DNA of 64,000 bases. Origin: Planctomonas sp. JC2975. GTDB taxonomy: Bacteria; Actinomycetota; Actinomycetes; Actinomycetales; Microbacteriaceae. The notes below the pieces were generated by a model that did not search any database, was not told the origin of the DNA, and saw only the letters and a program-made list of their open reading frames with translations. The position numbers were made by a program, and so were the translations under genes. The DNA is taken from the NCBI RefSeq assembly GCF_012985205.1, contig NZ_JABEKS010000004.1:62001-126000 (forward strand), given 5' to 3'. Shown one piece after another: positions 25,403 through 34,645 of this stretch; position 1 is the first letter of the stretch; every line of letters begins with the position of its first letter.

Positions 25403-25688
25403 GCACCCTCTGCCTGCGAAACAGGCACCCTCGAGCGGAAGAAGAGGCACCCTCGAGCGGAGGAAGAGGCACCCTCGGGAAGAGGAACCGGCACCCCCGA
25501 GCGGTGAAACAGGCACCCTCGGGAGGAAGAACGGGCACCCTCGGGCGGAGGAACAGGCACCCTCGGGCGGAGGAACAGGCACCCTCGGGCGGAAGAACGG
25601 GCACCCTCGGGCGGAGGAACAGGCACCCTCGGGCGGAAGAACGGGCACCCTCGGAAGGAGGAACGGGCACCCTCGGGCGGGGCGGTAG
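25403..25688 (+). repeat. 22-bp tandem repeat array C (13 copies)
   Basis: Thirteen units start at 25403 and then every 22 bp to 25667, without a single indel. The unit begins GGCACCCTCGGGC and continues GGAGGAACA. The array starts 20 bp after the stop of the GH3 gene (minus strand, stop at 25709). In that mRNA each copy reads C-rich and can form CCTC-CGCCC-GAGG. It is the most homogeneous array in the window, implying recent expansion or strong conservation. Purine changes (GGAGG/GGAAG) alternate between copies, suggesting expansion in multi-unit blocks. Confidence 0.95.
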
Positions 25689-25708
25689 GGGGCGCGGAGC
25701 GCCGGCCC

Positions 25709-28222
25709 TCAGGCCACGTGGAGCGGGGCCTCGACCGGGAGGTCGTCGGCCGACGGGCCGGCCGCGACGGTGTAGATGCCCGGCTGCACGCGGAGGGCGC
25801 CCGCGTGGACCCAGTCGGCCGGGGCATCCGGGAGGCGGAGCGCGTCGTCCCAGACGGCGAAACGCGCAGGCGAGAACGTCAAGCTCACATCGCGACGCTC
25901 GCCGGCGGTGAGCCGCACACGCTCGTATGCCACGAGGATGCGGCGCGGCGCGGAGATCTCCGAGTCCGCAGGCGACATCGCATACAACTGCACCAGTTCC
26001 TCGGCATCCCGATCGCCGGCGTTCACCACGCGGACGGTCGCCGTGACGGTCTGCTCGCCGTCGTACGGTGAGAAGGCGGCGTGCCGGTGGGTCGGCTCCG
26101 GCGCATCCACCGTCGTGTCGTCCAGCTCGATCGACTCGTATTCGACGCGCGAGTACGTGCAGCCGTGGCCGAATCCGAACGCGTAGGGCTTCGGCTGATG
26201 CCGGTACGTGGCCTGCTGGCGCGTCGTGTCGTAGTCGAAGAGGTCGCCCGCCTGATCCGGGTGCGCCGGCCAGGACTGCGCCAGCCGGCCGCGCGGCTCG
26301 CGGTCGCCGCTGAGCACGTCGGCCAGACCGCGTCCGAGCTCCTGCCCGCCGTGACTCGACCAGACGACCGTCGGCGCGTCGTCCACTCCGTGCGGCAACA
26401 CGTAGGGATAGCTGGAGATGATCGTCAACACGGTCTCCTTGTTCGCGGACCGGGCGATCCGGTAGAGCTCTGCCTGCGATTCGGGCAGGTACAGGTGCGG
26501 GCGATCCTGGGTCTCGCGTCCGGAGAGGTGCGGCTCGTTGCCGACGGCCACGAAGACCACGTCGGCGGATGCTGCGGCGCGAGCAACGGCATCCGCTCCT
26601 GACACCAGCGTGCGCACCGTGAACCGCTCGGCCTCCTCGATCGTGACTCCCTCAGCCACGAACAGGCCGGAGTCGCGCAGCACCTTCACCCATCGGCCGG
26701 TGCCCAGGTTGAGCAGCGACCACGATCCGTCCGCGTGCACGTGTTTGCGGAAGCTCTCGTGCACGACCCACTCGCCGACGTGGTCCGCCGACGCCTGCAT
26801 CGGCCATGTCGCTCCGGTGAGGAAATGTCCGCTGGCGTGCGCGCGGAGGGTGAGGATGCCGTCGCCCCAGTCCGTGACGTCGAACGCCGTCGCGTCGTCG
26901 GCGACCTCGGACTCGGCAGAGACTTGGGATCCATCGGCGGTCACCGTCGCGTAGCGGCCCGTCGAGGCCGACCGCAGCGCGATCGTGTCCGCGCCGGTGA
27001 CCGTCTTGACGCCGACATCCGGATAGCGGTCGGCCAGCCCTGCTGCCAGCCCGAACTCGTAGGGCGGAGTGCCCGAGTACCAGTCCATGAGCACGGCATC
27101 GGCCAGTGGTCCGACCACAGCGATGGTGGCGGGTTCCGCCAACGGGAGCACCGCGTCGTCGTTGCGCAGCACCACGACGGCGCTGCCAGCCACCTCGCGT
27201 GCCAGTTCGCGCGATGCCGACAGATCGAGGTCGTCGGCGGTGATCGATGCGTATGGGTCGGCATCCCCGTCGAACTCGCCGGTTCGCAACCGCAGCTCGA
27301 GCATGCGGAGCACGGCGGTGTCGACGTCGTCCATGGTCAGGCGTTCGGCGGCGAGCGCCTCGTTCACGTAGCCGATGGTGGGCGCGGCGTTCGCGTCGTT
27401 GTCGGTGAAGGAGTCCATGCCGCTGCGCAGCAGCGCCGTCGTCGCCGACACGTGGTCGGGCTGCTCGCGCTGAGCCGTCACCAGCAGTGTGGGGGCGCCG
27501 GCATCCGACACCACCGCGATCGACTCGTCGGACCACGAACGCGCCTCGGCGACGAGCTCGGGCTGGGTGTGCGCGGCGATTCCGTTCACTCTGTTGTACG
27601 ACAGCATGATCGCTCCGGCCGCGCCGCTCTCCAGCGGCTCACGGAACGCCGGCAGTTCCTCCTCGTGCAGCGTGCGCAGCGAGAGTTCGGATGACGTGGT
27701 CGAGCGATCCGTCTCGTTGTTGTACGCGAGGAAGTGCTTGAGCGTCGGAACCGTGCGCCACACCCGCTCGTGTTCGCCGCGAAGGCCGCGCGAGTACGCG
27801 GTACCTAAGTGGGCGGTGAGCTGCGGATCCTCCGAATACCCCTCCTCGTTCCGTCCCCAGCCTGGGTGCCGCAGCGTGTTCACGACGGGTGCCCAGACGT
27901 TGAGCCCGACGGAATCGTCGGCGGCGCGCTTGGCCCGCACCTCGAGGGACGCGACCTCGCCGGTCTTCCGCAGCAGCTCGGTGTCCCAGGTCGCCGCGAG
28001 CCCGACGGCCTGCGGGAACGTGGTCGCGGTTCCGAGCCAGGCGACCCCGTGCAGCGCCTCGCATCCCGTGTGGAAGCGGCGGATGCCGAGCCTCTCGATC
28101 GCGGGCGCAGCCTGGTGCAGCATGGCGATGCGTTCCTCGCGGGTGAGCCGTTCGAGCAGGTCGCGTGCGCGCTCCGGGAGCGGCAGGTCGGTGCGGCGGA
28201 AGGCAGCTTCGCTGTCGGTCAT
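25709..28222 (-). CDS. GH3 beta-glycosidase with fascin-like insertion
   Basis: An 837-residue family-3 enzyme. The ATG at 28222 has AGGAG 7 nt upstream. The barrel shows 'VWAPVVNTLRHPGWGRNEEGYSEDP', 'TLKHFLAYN' and 'SIAVVSDAGAP', the likely nucleophile Asp. Between the two catalytic domains (about residues 430-560) lies a beta-trefoil-like, fascin-type segment ('IALRSASTGRYATVTADGS', 'LLNLGTGRWVKVL'). 'GRETQDRPHLYLPESQAELY' belongs to the second catalytic domain, and a fibronectin-III domain ends the protein. No signal peptide is present. It sits in an operon after GH42 and GH31, where a beta-glucosidase removing backbone glucose from xyloglucan fragments is expected. Beta-xylosidase activity is possible. 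Confidence 0.85.
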   Translation of the reverse strand: MTDSEAAFRRTDLPLPERARDLLERLTREERIAMLHQAAPAIERLGIRRFHTGCEALHGVAWLGTATTFPQAVGLAATWDTELLRKTGEVASLEVRAKRAADDSVGLNVWAPVVNTLRHPGWGRNEEGYSEDPQLTAHLGTAYSRGLRGEHERVWRTVPTLKHFLAYNNETDRSTTSSELSLRTLHEEELPAFREPLESGAAGAIMLSYNRVNGIAAHTQPELVAEARSWSDESIAVVSDAGAPTLLVTAQREQPDHVSATTALLRSGMDSFTDNDANAAPTIGYVNEALAAERLTMDDVDTAVLRMLELRLRTGEFDGDADPYASITADDLDLSASRELAREVAGSAVVVLRNDDAVLPLAEPATIAVVGPLADAVLMDWYSGTPPYEFGLAAGLADRYPDVGVKTVTGADTIALRSASTGRYATVTADGSQVSAESEVADDATAFDVTDWGDGILTLRAHASGHFLTGATWPMQASADHVGEWVVHESFRKHVHADGSWSLLNLGTGRWVKVLRDSGLFVAEGVTIEEAERFTVRTLVSGADAVARAAASADVVFVAVGNEPHLSGRETQDRPHLYLPESQAELYRIARSANKETVLTIISSYPYVLPHGVDDAPTVVWSSHGGQELGRGLADVLSGDREPRGRLAQSWPAHPDQAGDLFDYDTTRQQATYRHQPKPYAFGFGHGCTYSRVEYESIELDDTTVDAPEPTHRHAAFSPYDGEQTVTATVRVVNAGDRDAEELVQLYAMSPADSEISAPRRILVAYERVRLTAGERRDVSLTFSPARFAVWDDALRLPDAPADWVHAGALRVQPGIYTVAAGPSADDLPVEAPLHVA

Positions 28223-28278
28223 CGTTGATCTCCTGGTGGATAGCTGGTGCTCGGGTACTCGGGTTCTGAGGTCTCGGT

Positions 28279-30573
28279 TCAGACGGCGACGGTGACGCTG
28301 AGCACGCCGGAACCGGATGCAGTGGCCACCGCGTCGCCGACCTGCAACGACCACGATGCCCGCGCGTTCTCGCTCGAGGCCGTGACGACGGATCCGGTGC
28401 GGCGCACATGGAAGGACGTCTCCGCCGCCCCGTCGTGACCGGGCACGACGGTGACCGCGTCGTACCCGTCAGGCAGGTCGAAGCAGCGCAGGGTCACGCC
28501 GGCAGCCCAGTCGTAGTCCGGACGGTCATCCGTCGCACCGAACGGCAGCACCGTTCCGGGACGCACGAGCAGCGGCAGCGAGTGGAAGCCGTGACGCTCA
28601 CTGTGCCAGCGAAAGCCGTCGCGTGTGGATCCGTCGAGCAGTGACGTCCAGCTGCCCTCCGGCAGGTAGTACTCCACTGTGCCGTTTGCAGTGAACACGG
28701 GGGCGACGAGCAGGCTGTCGCCGAGCATGTACTGGCAGTCGGCGTCGTATCCGCCGCGATCGTCGGGGAACTCGAGCACCATCGGACGCATCATCGGCGT
28801 TCCGTCGTCCACGGCCTGCGATGCCGCGTGCGCGAGATACGGCATGAGCCGCATCTTGAGCTTGGTGAACTCGCGAGCGATGTCCACCGACTCCTCGTCG
28901 AACGCCCACGGCACGCGTACCGAGTCGGATCCGTGCAGGCGCGAGTGCGATGACAGCAGGCCGAAGGCCAGCCAGCGTTTGAAGAGACCCGGATCCGGGG
29001 TGCCCTCGAATCCGCCGATGTCGTGGCTCCAGTAGCCGAAGCCCGACATCGCCAGCGACAGGCCCCCGCGGAGGGACTCGGCCATCGAGGCGTACGAGGA
29101 GTCGGAGTCGCCGCCCCAGTGCACGGGGAACTGCTGGCATCCGGCCGTCGCCGAGCGCGCGAACACGATCGCGTCGCCCTTGCCGCGGCGCTTCTCCAGA
29201 GCGCGGAACACGGCTCCGTTGTAGAGCTTCGCGTAGTAGTTGTGCATGCGCCGCGGATCCGATCCGTCGTGCCAGACCACGTCGTCCACGGGGACCCGCT
29301 CGCCGAAGTCGGTCTTGAACGCGTCGATCCCCTGGTCCATCAGACGTTCCAGCTTGCCGATGTACCACTCGCTCGCGGCGGGGTTCGTGAAGTCGACGAG
29401 ACCCATGCCCGCCTGCCAGAGATCCCACTGCCAGATGCTGCCGTCGGTGCGCTTGAGCAGGTATCCCGCCTCCGCAGCCTCGGCGAAGAGGACCGACCGC
29501 TGCGCGATGTACGGGTTGATCCAGGCCGAAATGTGCAGGCCCTTCTCGTGCAGCCGGGACAACTGGCCCTCAGGATCGGGGAAGAACCGGGCATCCCACT
29601 CGAAGTCGGTCCATTGGAACTCGCGCATCCAGAAGCAGTCGTAGTGGAAGACGCTCAACGGGATGTCGCGCTCGGCCATGCCGTCGACGAACTGGTTCAC
29701 CGACTTCTCGTCGTAGCTGGCCGTGAACGACGTCGTCAGCCAGAGGCCGAACGACCACGCCGGCACCTCCGCCGGACGCCCGGTCAGCGCCGTGTACCGC
29801 CGCAGCACGTCTTTCGGCTTCGGACCGGCGATCACGTAGTAGTCGAGCGCCTCGCCGGTGACCGAAAACTGCACGCGCGAGTTGACCTCGCTGCCCACCT
29901 CGAACGAGACGTCGGCCGGATCGTCGACGAAGACCCCGTATCCGCGGCTGCTCAGATAGAACGGGATGTTCTTGTACGCCTGCTCGCTCGACGTGCCGCC
30001 GTCGGCGTTCCAGGTGTCGATGACCTGACCGTTCTTCACGAACGCGCCGAAGCGCTCGCCGAGACCGTAGATGCGCTCGCCCGGCTCCATCGAGAGCTGC
30101 TGGTGCATCCACGTGGACGGGGTCTGCGGATACGTCGCACCGCGCGTGACATGCCCGACCGAACGCGACTGCGAACTCGTGAGCACCGTCTCGCCGTGCT
30201 CGAAGTCGAACCGCCAGGCACCAGAGCGCGAGACGCGCACGCGAAGGTCTCCCGACGTGAGCACGCCCTCCTCTTCGCCGATCTCGATCGACGGGCGGAA
30301 GGATGCCTGCGCGAACTTCTCGAAGTCCGGGCCGTGGTGCACTGCCCCTGCGTGCCGCTCGGCCCGCACCTTGATGATCCCCGGCATCGGAGAGGAGAAG
30401 GTGAGGGTCAGCATCGCGAGATTCAGCGTGTCTCCGCGGCCTCTGATGGGCTTCGTCGGCGCGTAGACGGTCATCGTGCCGGCCTCGTCGTCGGCACGGA
30501 TGTCGTCGACCTCGACGGCATACAGCGGGGTCAGGCCCGGCCTTGTGAGCCAGTATCCATCGGTGAATTTCAC
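28279..30573 (-). CDS. yicI: GH31 alpha-xylosidase (YicI-like)
   Basis: A 764-residue family-31 enzyme, the size of E. coli YicI (772). The N-terminal beta-sandwich is followed by the catalytic barrel. 'GIDAFKTDFGERVP' carries the nucleophile Asp (about residue 422), and the FGER extension is diagnostic of alpha-xylosidases rather than alpha-glucosidases. 'FPVHWGGDSDSSYASMAESL' has the acid/base Asp. 'FHYDCFWMREFQWTDFEWD' matches the YicI substrate loop. The GTG start overlaps the GH42 stop (GTGA). It would remove alpha-1,6-xylose from the non-reducing end of imported isoprimeverose-type oligosaccharides, and the xylose can then enter the XylA/XylB pathway. Confidence 0.93.
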   Translation of the reverse strand: MKFTDGYWLTRPGLTPLYAVEVDDIRADDEAGTMTVYAPTKPIRGRGDTLNLAMLTLTFSSPMPGIIKVRAERHAGAVHHGPDFEKFAQASFRPSIEIGEEEGVLTSGDLRVRVSRSGAWRFDFEHGETVLTSSQSRSVGHVTRGATYPQTPSTWMHQQLSMEPGERIYGLGERFGAFVKNGQVIDTWNADGGTSSEQAYKNIPFYLSSRGYGVFVDDPADVSFEVGSEVNSRVQFSVTGEALDYYVIAGPKPKDVLRRYTALTGRPAEVPAWSFGLWLTTSFTASYDEKSVNQFVDGMAERDIPLSVFHYDCFWMREFQWTDFEWDARFFPDPEGQLSRLHEKGLHISAWINPYIAQRSVLFAEAAEAGYLLKRTDGSIWQWDLWQAGMGLVDFTNPAASEWYIGKLERLMDQGIDAFKTDFGERVPVDDVVWHDGSDPRRMHNYYAKLYNGAVFRALEKRRGKGDAIVFARSATAGCQQFPVHWGGDSDSSYASMAESLRGGLSLAMSGFGYWSHDIGGFEGTPDPGLFKRWLAFGLLSSHSRLHGSDSVRVPWAFDEESVDIAREFTKLKMRLMPYLAHAASQAVDDGTPMMRPMVLEFPDDRGGYDADCQYMLGDSLLVAPVFTANGTVEYYLPEGSWTSLLDGSTRDGFRWHSERHGFHSLPLLVRPGTVLPFGATDDRPDYDWAAGVTLRCFDLPDGYDAVTVVPGHDGAAETSFHVRRTGSVVTASSENARASWSLQVGDAVATASGSGVLSVTVAV

Positions 30574-32747
30574 GTAGTGCGCCCTTCGATCAGCACCTGG
30601 ACCGTCCGCGGCGGCAGCGCCGCGATCCGGTCGACTTCTTCATTCGTCAGGAGGTCGCTCATCGGCACGGGCAGCTGGATCCGAGCGCTCTCGTGGCCGT
30701 GGTTGATGAGAAAGAGGGCGGGTCCGCGGCGCACTGCCTCGAGCCCGTCGGGCAGCGGATTCCCTGGCAGCACGCTCGCGCCGAGGGCGTTGGTCACGCC
30801 CGCCTCGCGCAGCGCCTCCTCGAGGACTGCGGCGAGCAGGTCATCCGAGAGCACTGCGCCCAGGTACCAGGCCGTGCCGGCACCGTGGGTGTTGCGGGTG
30901 ATCGCGGGATGCCCGGCATACGGCCCGCCCGCGAACCTCGCCAGCACCTCGGCGCCCTCCGTACGGAGGCGCTCGCCGATGACGGTGGCGGTGCCGCCTC
31001 CGGAGGGCGCGGCATCCCAGTCCGCCTCCATCGCCAGCGGCGTCGGCTGGTCGGGCAGACCGCCCCACTCCTCGCCGCTCACGCCCACCAGGTGGCGCAG
31101 CAGCACAGGGAAGCGGCCCTGCAGGATGTTGGTGCTCGCGTCCGCCACCCCGCTGAAGGGACCCACCACCACGAGGGTCCCTGCAGCGGTCGCGCGTGAG
31201 AGCGCGTCGGCGGAATCCGGTTCGATCACATAGCTGTGCGGTACGAGCACCACGTCGTATCCGCTCAGCTCCGAACCGGATCGCACCACCTCGGCAGCGA
31301 CTCCGTGGCGCCACAGCACGCGGTACCAGCGTCTCAGCTGCTCGAGGGTCCTCAGTCGCGCGGAGGGCACGGCATCCTCCTCGCCCGCCCACCACGACGG
31401 CCAGTCGAAGAGGATGCCGACGCGCGCGGTGACGCGCCCGCCGACAACCTGTCGCATCCGCTTCAGGTCGGCGCCGAGCAGTTCCGCCCCACGGAACACG
31501 TCGGTGTCAGCACCCGCGTGCGGCAGCAGAGCTGAGTGGAAGCGCTCCGGACCGCTCCGCGCCTGACGCCACTGGAAATAACAGACGCCTTCGGCACCAC
31601 GGGCGACCGCCTGGAAGGAGTTCAGGCGGGCGTCCGCCGGCGACTTCGGCACGTTGTGCTCCCGCCAGGAGACGGCGCTGATGGCCTGCTCCATGAGCAG
31701 CCAGGGACGGCCTCCACCAAGAGAGCGCATCAGGTCCTGGACGAGCGCCGTATCGCTCGGCGCATCGGGCGAGGCGGGGTCGGGGTACTGGTCGTCGGCG
31801 ACCACGTCGACATCGCCGGCCCACGACCAATAGTCCACGTGATGGAAGAAGCCCATGAAGTTGGTGGTGATCGGCTGCGTCGCTCCGGCCGCGCGGATCG
31901 CGTCCCGTTGGTCGCGGTAGCAGGCCAGCAGCTGGTCGGACGAGTAGCGCTTGAAGTCCAGCTTCTGGGCCGGGTTGATCAGGTACGGCGCGGCCCGCGG
32001 CGGAACGATCTCGTCGAACGACGCGTAGCCCTGGGACCACACAGCGGTCCCCCACGCCTCGTTGAGCGCGGCGATGGATCCGTACTTCGCCCTCAGCCAG
32101 CTGCGGAACTCGCGAGCGGCCTCGTCTCCGTAGTCCACCTCGCCGTACTCGTTGCCGACGTGCCACATGCGCACCGCCGGATGCGTCGCATACCGCCCAG
32201 CCAGGTCGCGGGTGATCGCCAGGGCGTGCTCCCTGTACACAGCGGATGCCGGCGAATAGTGATTACGAGATCCAGCCGCCAGTCGCACCCCGTCCCGGTT
32301 CACGGGCAGCGTCTCCGGATGACGGATCCCCAGCCACGGCGGCGGAGAGGCCGTCGGCGTGGCGAGGTCGACGGCGATTCCGCTGCCGTGCAGGAGGTCG
32401 AGCACCTCGTCGAGCCAGCCGAACTCGCGTTTTCCCGGAACCGGTTCGATTGTCGACCACGACCAGACTCCGACCGTGACGAAGTTGACGCCGGCGCGGA
32501 CCATGAGGTCGACATCCTCGGTCCAGACCTCGCGAGGCCACTGCTCCGGGTTGTAGTCGCCGCCGAAGCACAGGCCCAATTCGTCGGTCAACTGCTGGAA
32601 AGTCCCCGCTTCGGGGGGCACAGCGGCCCTCGCGGCACTGTCTGCTCCGAGCCCTCCGACCGGCAGCCGGGAGCCCGCGCGCGACGGCCGACCCGTCTCG
32701 GGGGTCTGTCCGGGCAACCCATCTGCCACGTCATCGAAGCGCTTCAC
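30570..32747 (-). CDS. GH42 beta-galactosidase
   Basis: A family-42 enzyme of about 725 residues. The core starts 'LGLCFGGDYNPEQWPREVW'. 'VRMWHVGNEYGEV' has the acid/base Glu and 'PWLLMEQAISAVSW' the nucleophile Glu. The A4 trimer domain ('GVAAEVVRSGSELSGYDVVLVPH') and a small C-terminal domain follow. The start is uncertain. The GTG at 32747 has AAGG upstream but lies in an operator and adds about 60 non-conserved residues. A TTG near 32585 (behind GCGGGG) would give a core-only protein. No signal peptide is present. It is first gene of the GH42-GH31-GH3 operon, presumably removing galactose from xyloglucan side chains so that GH31 can act. Confidence 0.9.
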   Translation of the reverse strand: MKRFDDVADGLPGQTPETGRPSRAGSRLPVGGLGADSAARAAVPPEAGTFQQLTDELGLCFGGDYNPEQWPREVWTEDVDLMVRAGVNFVTVGVWSWSTIEPVPGKREFGWLDEVLDLLHGSGIAVDLATPTASPPPWLGIRHPETLPVNRDGVRLAAGSRNHYSPASAVYREHALAITRDLAGRYATHPAVRMWHVGNEYGEVDYGDEAAREFRSWLRAKYGSIAALNEAWGTAVWSQGYASFDEIVPPRAAPYLINPAQKLDFKRYSSDQLLACYRDQRDAIRAAGATQPITTNFMGFFHHVDYWSWAGDVDVVADDQYPDPASPDAPSDTALVQDLMRSLGGGRPWLLMEQAISAVSWREHNVPKSPADARLNSFQAVARGAEGVCYFQWRQARSGPERFHSALLPHAGADTDVFRGAELLGADLKRMRQVVGGRVTARVGILFDWPSWWAGEEDAVPSARLRTLEQLRRWYRVLWRHGVAAEVVRSGSELSGYDVVLVPHSYVIEPDSADALSRATAAGTLVVVGPFSGVADASTNILQGRFPVLLRHLVGVSGEEWGGLPDQPTPLAMEADWDAAPSGGGTATVIGERLRTEGAEVLARFAGGPYAGHPAITRNTHGAGTAWYLGAVLSDDLLAAVLEEALREAGVTNALGASVLPGNPLPDGLEAVRRGPALFLINHGHESARIQLPVPMSDLLTNEEVDRIAALPPRTVQVLIEGRTT

Positions 32748-32748
32748 C
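32733..32748. promoter_or_regulatory. LacI-type operator ATCGAAGCGCTTCACC
   Basis: It contains the perfect 10-bp palindrome GAAGCGCTTC and shares the ATCGAA half-site with the operator at 41286-41301. It overlaps the candidate GH42 start and lies just downstream of a TATAAG -10-like box, an arrangement suited to repression. Confidence 0.6.
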
Positions 32749-32790
32749 AGAGAGACCTTATAAGATGCAGACGAGTCGTGTCCACGCGGT

Positions 32791-32829
32791 GTCGAAACGC
32801 TCGCGTGCACTCGATCGAAACGGTGCCAC
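32791..32829. promoter_or_regulatory. Two further TCGAAACG half-sites
   Basis: GTCGAAACGC at 32791-32800 and ATCGAAACGG at 32814-32823 repeat the half-site of the neighbouring operators, 23 bp apart, in the divergent GH42/LacI promoter. The second halves are degenerate, so these may be weak autoregulatory sites. Confidence 0.4.
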
Positions 32830-32860
32830 GTTCTGTGGCTGAGAAAGGCAGGATCGCCTG

Positions 32861-33928
32861 ATGGTCACGATCGCGGACGTCGCCGAAGAGGCCGGCGTCT
32901 CCATCTCGACCGTGTCGTACGTGATGAGCGGCAAGCGCACGATCTCCCCCGAGACGCGCAGGCGGGTGGAGCGGGCCATCGCGTCGCTCGGCTTCAGCCC
33001 TCATGCCGGCGCTCGCTCGCTGGCTTCCCGCTCCACGAACGTGATCGGCCTGCAGATCCCGCTGCGCAGCGGCGTCGACGTGCACGTGGTCATGGAGGTG
33101 GTGACCGGTGTCGTGGCCAAGGCGCGAACGCGCGGGTACGACATCCTGCTGCTCACCAACGACGACCCTCGGGGCATGGAGCGCGCGGCGAACGGCTCCA
33201 TGGTCGACGCGCTGCTCGTCATGGACATCGAGTCGGACGACCCCCGCATCGGCGTGCTCTCGCGCCTCGAACAGCCCAGCGTGCTGATCGGTCTGCCCGA
33301 GGGGCGTCGCACGATCCCCTGCGTCGACTTCGACTTCGAAGAGGCCGGATGGCTTGCCGTCGACCGGCTCATCGCCCAGGGCCACCGCCGTCTCGCGCTG
33401 ATCGGATCCCCCGCCGAGGTCATGGCGCGGCACACGTCCTACGCGGACCGCCTGGCCAGAGGATTCCTTGCCGCGTGCGCAGCCTCAGGGGTGACCGCGA
33501 GCATCCACCCGTGCCCGAGCAGCGCGGATGCGGCCGACGTCGTCGACGCGGTCGTTGCAGCGGATCCCGAGATCACCGGGTTCCTCGTGCACAACGAGGG
33601 CGCGCTGCCCCACGTCTTCGCACGGCTTGTCGAGACGGGCAAGCACTCGCCGACCGCACCGTCCATCGTCGCGCTGTGCCCAGAGGATGTCGCGCTCTCG
33701 GTCCCGGGACCGGTGGACAGCATCGCCGTTCCGGCCGAGGCGATCGGTGCCGCGGCGGCCGACGCCATCTGCGACATGATCGACGGCGGAACCCCGCCCG
33801 GGGTGAGACTCATCGCGCCGACGCTCGAGGTGCGCACGGCATCCGCTCCCGCCCCGAAGCCCGCCAAGGCCGCCAGGAGCGCTCAGGGTGCCAAGGCCAC
33901 CAAGGCGACGCGCCAGGCGACGGTGTGA
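32861..33928 (+). CDS. LacI-family regulator (probable xyloglucan-locus repressor)
   Basis: A 355-residue LacI protein. The helix-turn-helix region is 'VTIADVAEEAGVSISTVSYVMSGKRTIS', with hinge 'GFSPHAGARSLASRSTNVIGL', and the ligand domain contains 'LIAQGHRRLALIGSP'. The C-terminal 25 residues are an unusual Lys/Ala-rich tail resembling histone-like basic tails. The gene is divergent from the GH42-GH31-GH3 operon. The shared ATCGAA-type palindromes at 32733 and 41286 suggest it controls both the glycosidases and the importer at 35-41 kb. Confidence 0.88.
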   Translation: MVTIADVAEEAGVSISTVSYVMSGKRTISPETRRRVERAIASLGFSPHAGARSLASRSTNVIGLQIPLRSGVDVHVVMEVVTGVVAKARTRGYDILLLTNDDPRGMERAANGSMVDALLVMDIESDDPRIGVLSRLEQPSVLIGLPEGRRTIPCVDFDFEEAGWLAVDRLIAQGHRRLALIGSPAEVMARHTSYADRLARGFLAACAASGVTASIHPCPSSADAADVVDAVVAADPEITGFLVHNEGALPHVFARLVETGKHSPTAPSIVALCPEDVALSVPGPVDSIAVPAEAIGAAAADAICDMIDGGTPPGVRLIAPTLEVRTASAPAPKPAKAARSAQGAKATKATRQATV

Positions 33929-33987
33929 GCGCAGCGGCGCGCGGATGACGGCGCTAGAAGGGCAGAGAACGGCATGAGGCCGAGAGC

Positions 33988-34602
33988 ATGAGGGTCGATC
34001 CCGACAGCAAGGTGATGAGCGGCGCGACGACGTTCGTCTCGTTCATCGTGCTCAATGTCGTCTTCATCCTCACGTGCATCCCGTTCGTCACGATCGGCAT
34101 GGCGACGAGCGCGCTGTTCGAGGTGACGATCCGCTACTCGGACGACGAGGGCGGAGACCTGATCCGCGACTACTTCCGCGCACTCAAGTCGAACTGGTTG
34201 CGCGGCACGATGGTGTTCGTCTGCTTCGCCGTGCCCGCGATCATCCTGGTGTTCAGCGGGCTGTTCTGGGCGTTCAGCGGGAGCACGCTGTCCATTGCGG
34301 CGGCGATCGTCGCTCTGCTCGGCGCTCTCTACTTCTTCGCCGCATTCCTGTACGGATGCGCACTCGTCGGACGCTACGACAACGCGCTGCGCCAGACCCT
34401 CAAGAACGCCATGCTGCTGCCCGTCGCCGAGTCCTGGCGCACGTTCGTGCTCGTGATCATCCCGGCGACGGCGGTGAGCCTGTCCGCCGTGCTGCCCGCG
34501 TTCCTCATCGTGCTCGCGACCATCGGATTCTCCGTCGGCGCCTACGGCGCGGGCTTCCTGCTGCGGGCCGTCTTCAAGCGCCACACCCCGCAAGACGCTT
34601 AG
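33988..34602 (+). CDS. YesL family (DUF624) membrane protein
   Basis: A 204-residue integral membrane protein with five hydrophobic segments, the first being 'FVSFIVLNVVFILTCIPFVTIG', a typical YesL/DUF624 start. The conserved 'YFRALKSNWLRGTMVFV' and 'NALRQTLKNAMLLPVA' match the family. YesL proteins occur next to LplABC/YesOPQ-type importers for plant cell-wall oligosaccharides, and their role is unknown, possibly in transport assembly. It is 59 bp after the LacI gene and probably co-transcribed with it, near the CUT1 importer downstream. Confidence 0.8.
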   Translation: MRVDPDSKVMSGATTFVSFIVLNVVFILTCIPFVTIGMATSALFEVTIRYSDDEGGDLIRDYFRALKSNWLRGTMVFVCFAVPAIILVFSGLFWAFSGSTLSIAAAIVALLGALYFFAAFLYGCALVGRYDNALRQTLKNAMLLPVAESWRTFVLVIIPATAVSLSAVLPAFLIVLATIGFSVGAYGAGFLLRAVFKRHTPQDA

Positions 34603-34645
34603 AGCTCCGCTCCCTGCGGCGGCGCGGCAGTTCCCGCCGCCGAAG

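Noticed and set aside
24113-25688. CRISPR arrays at the 22-bp repeat loci
   Set aside because: Units are contiguous with no unique spacers, are only 22 bp long, vary internally, and no cas genes are nearby.
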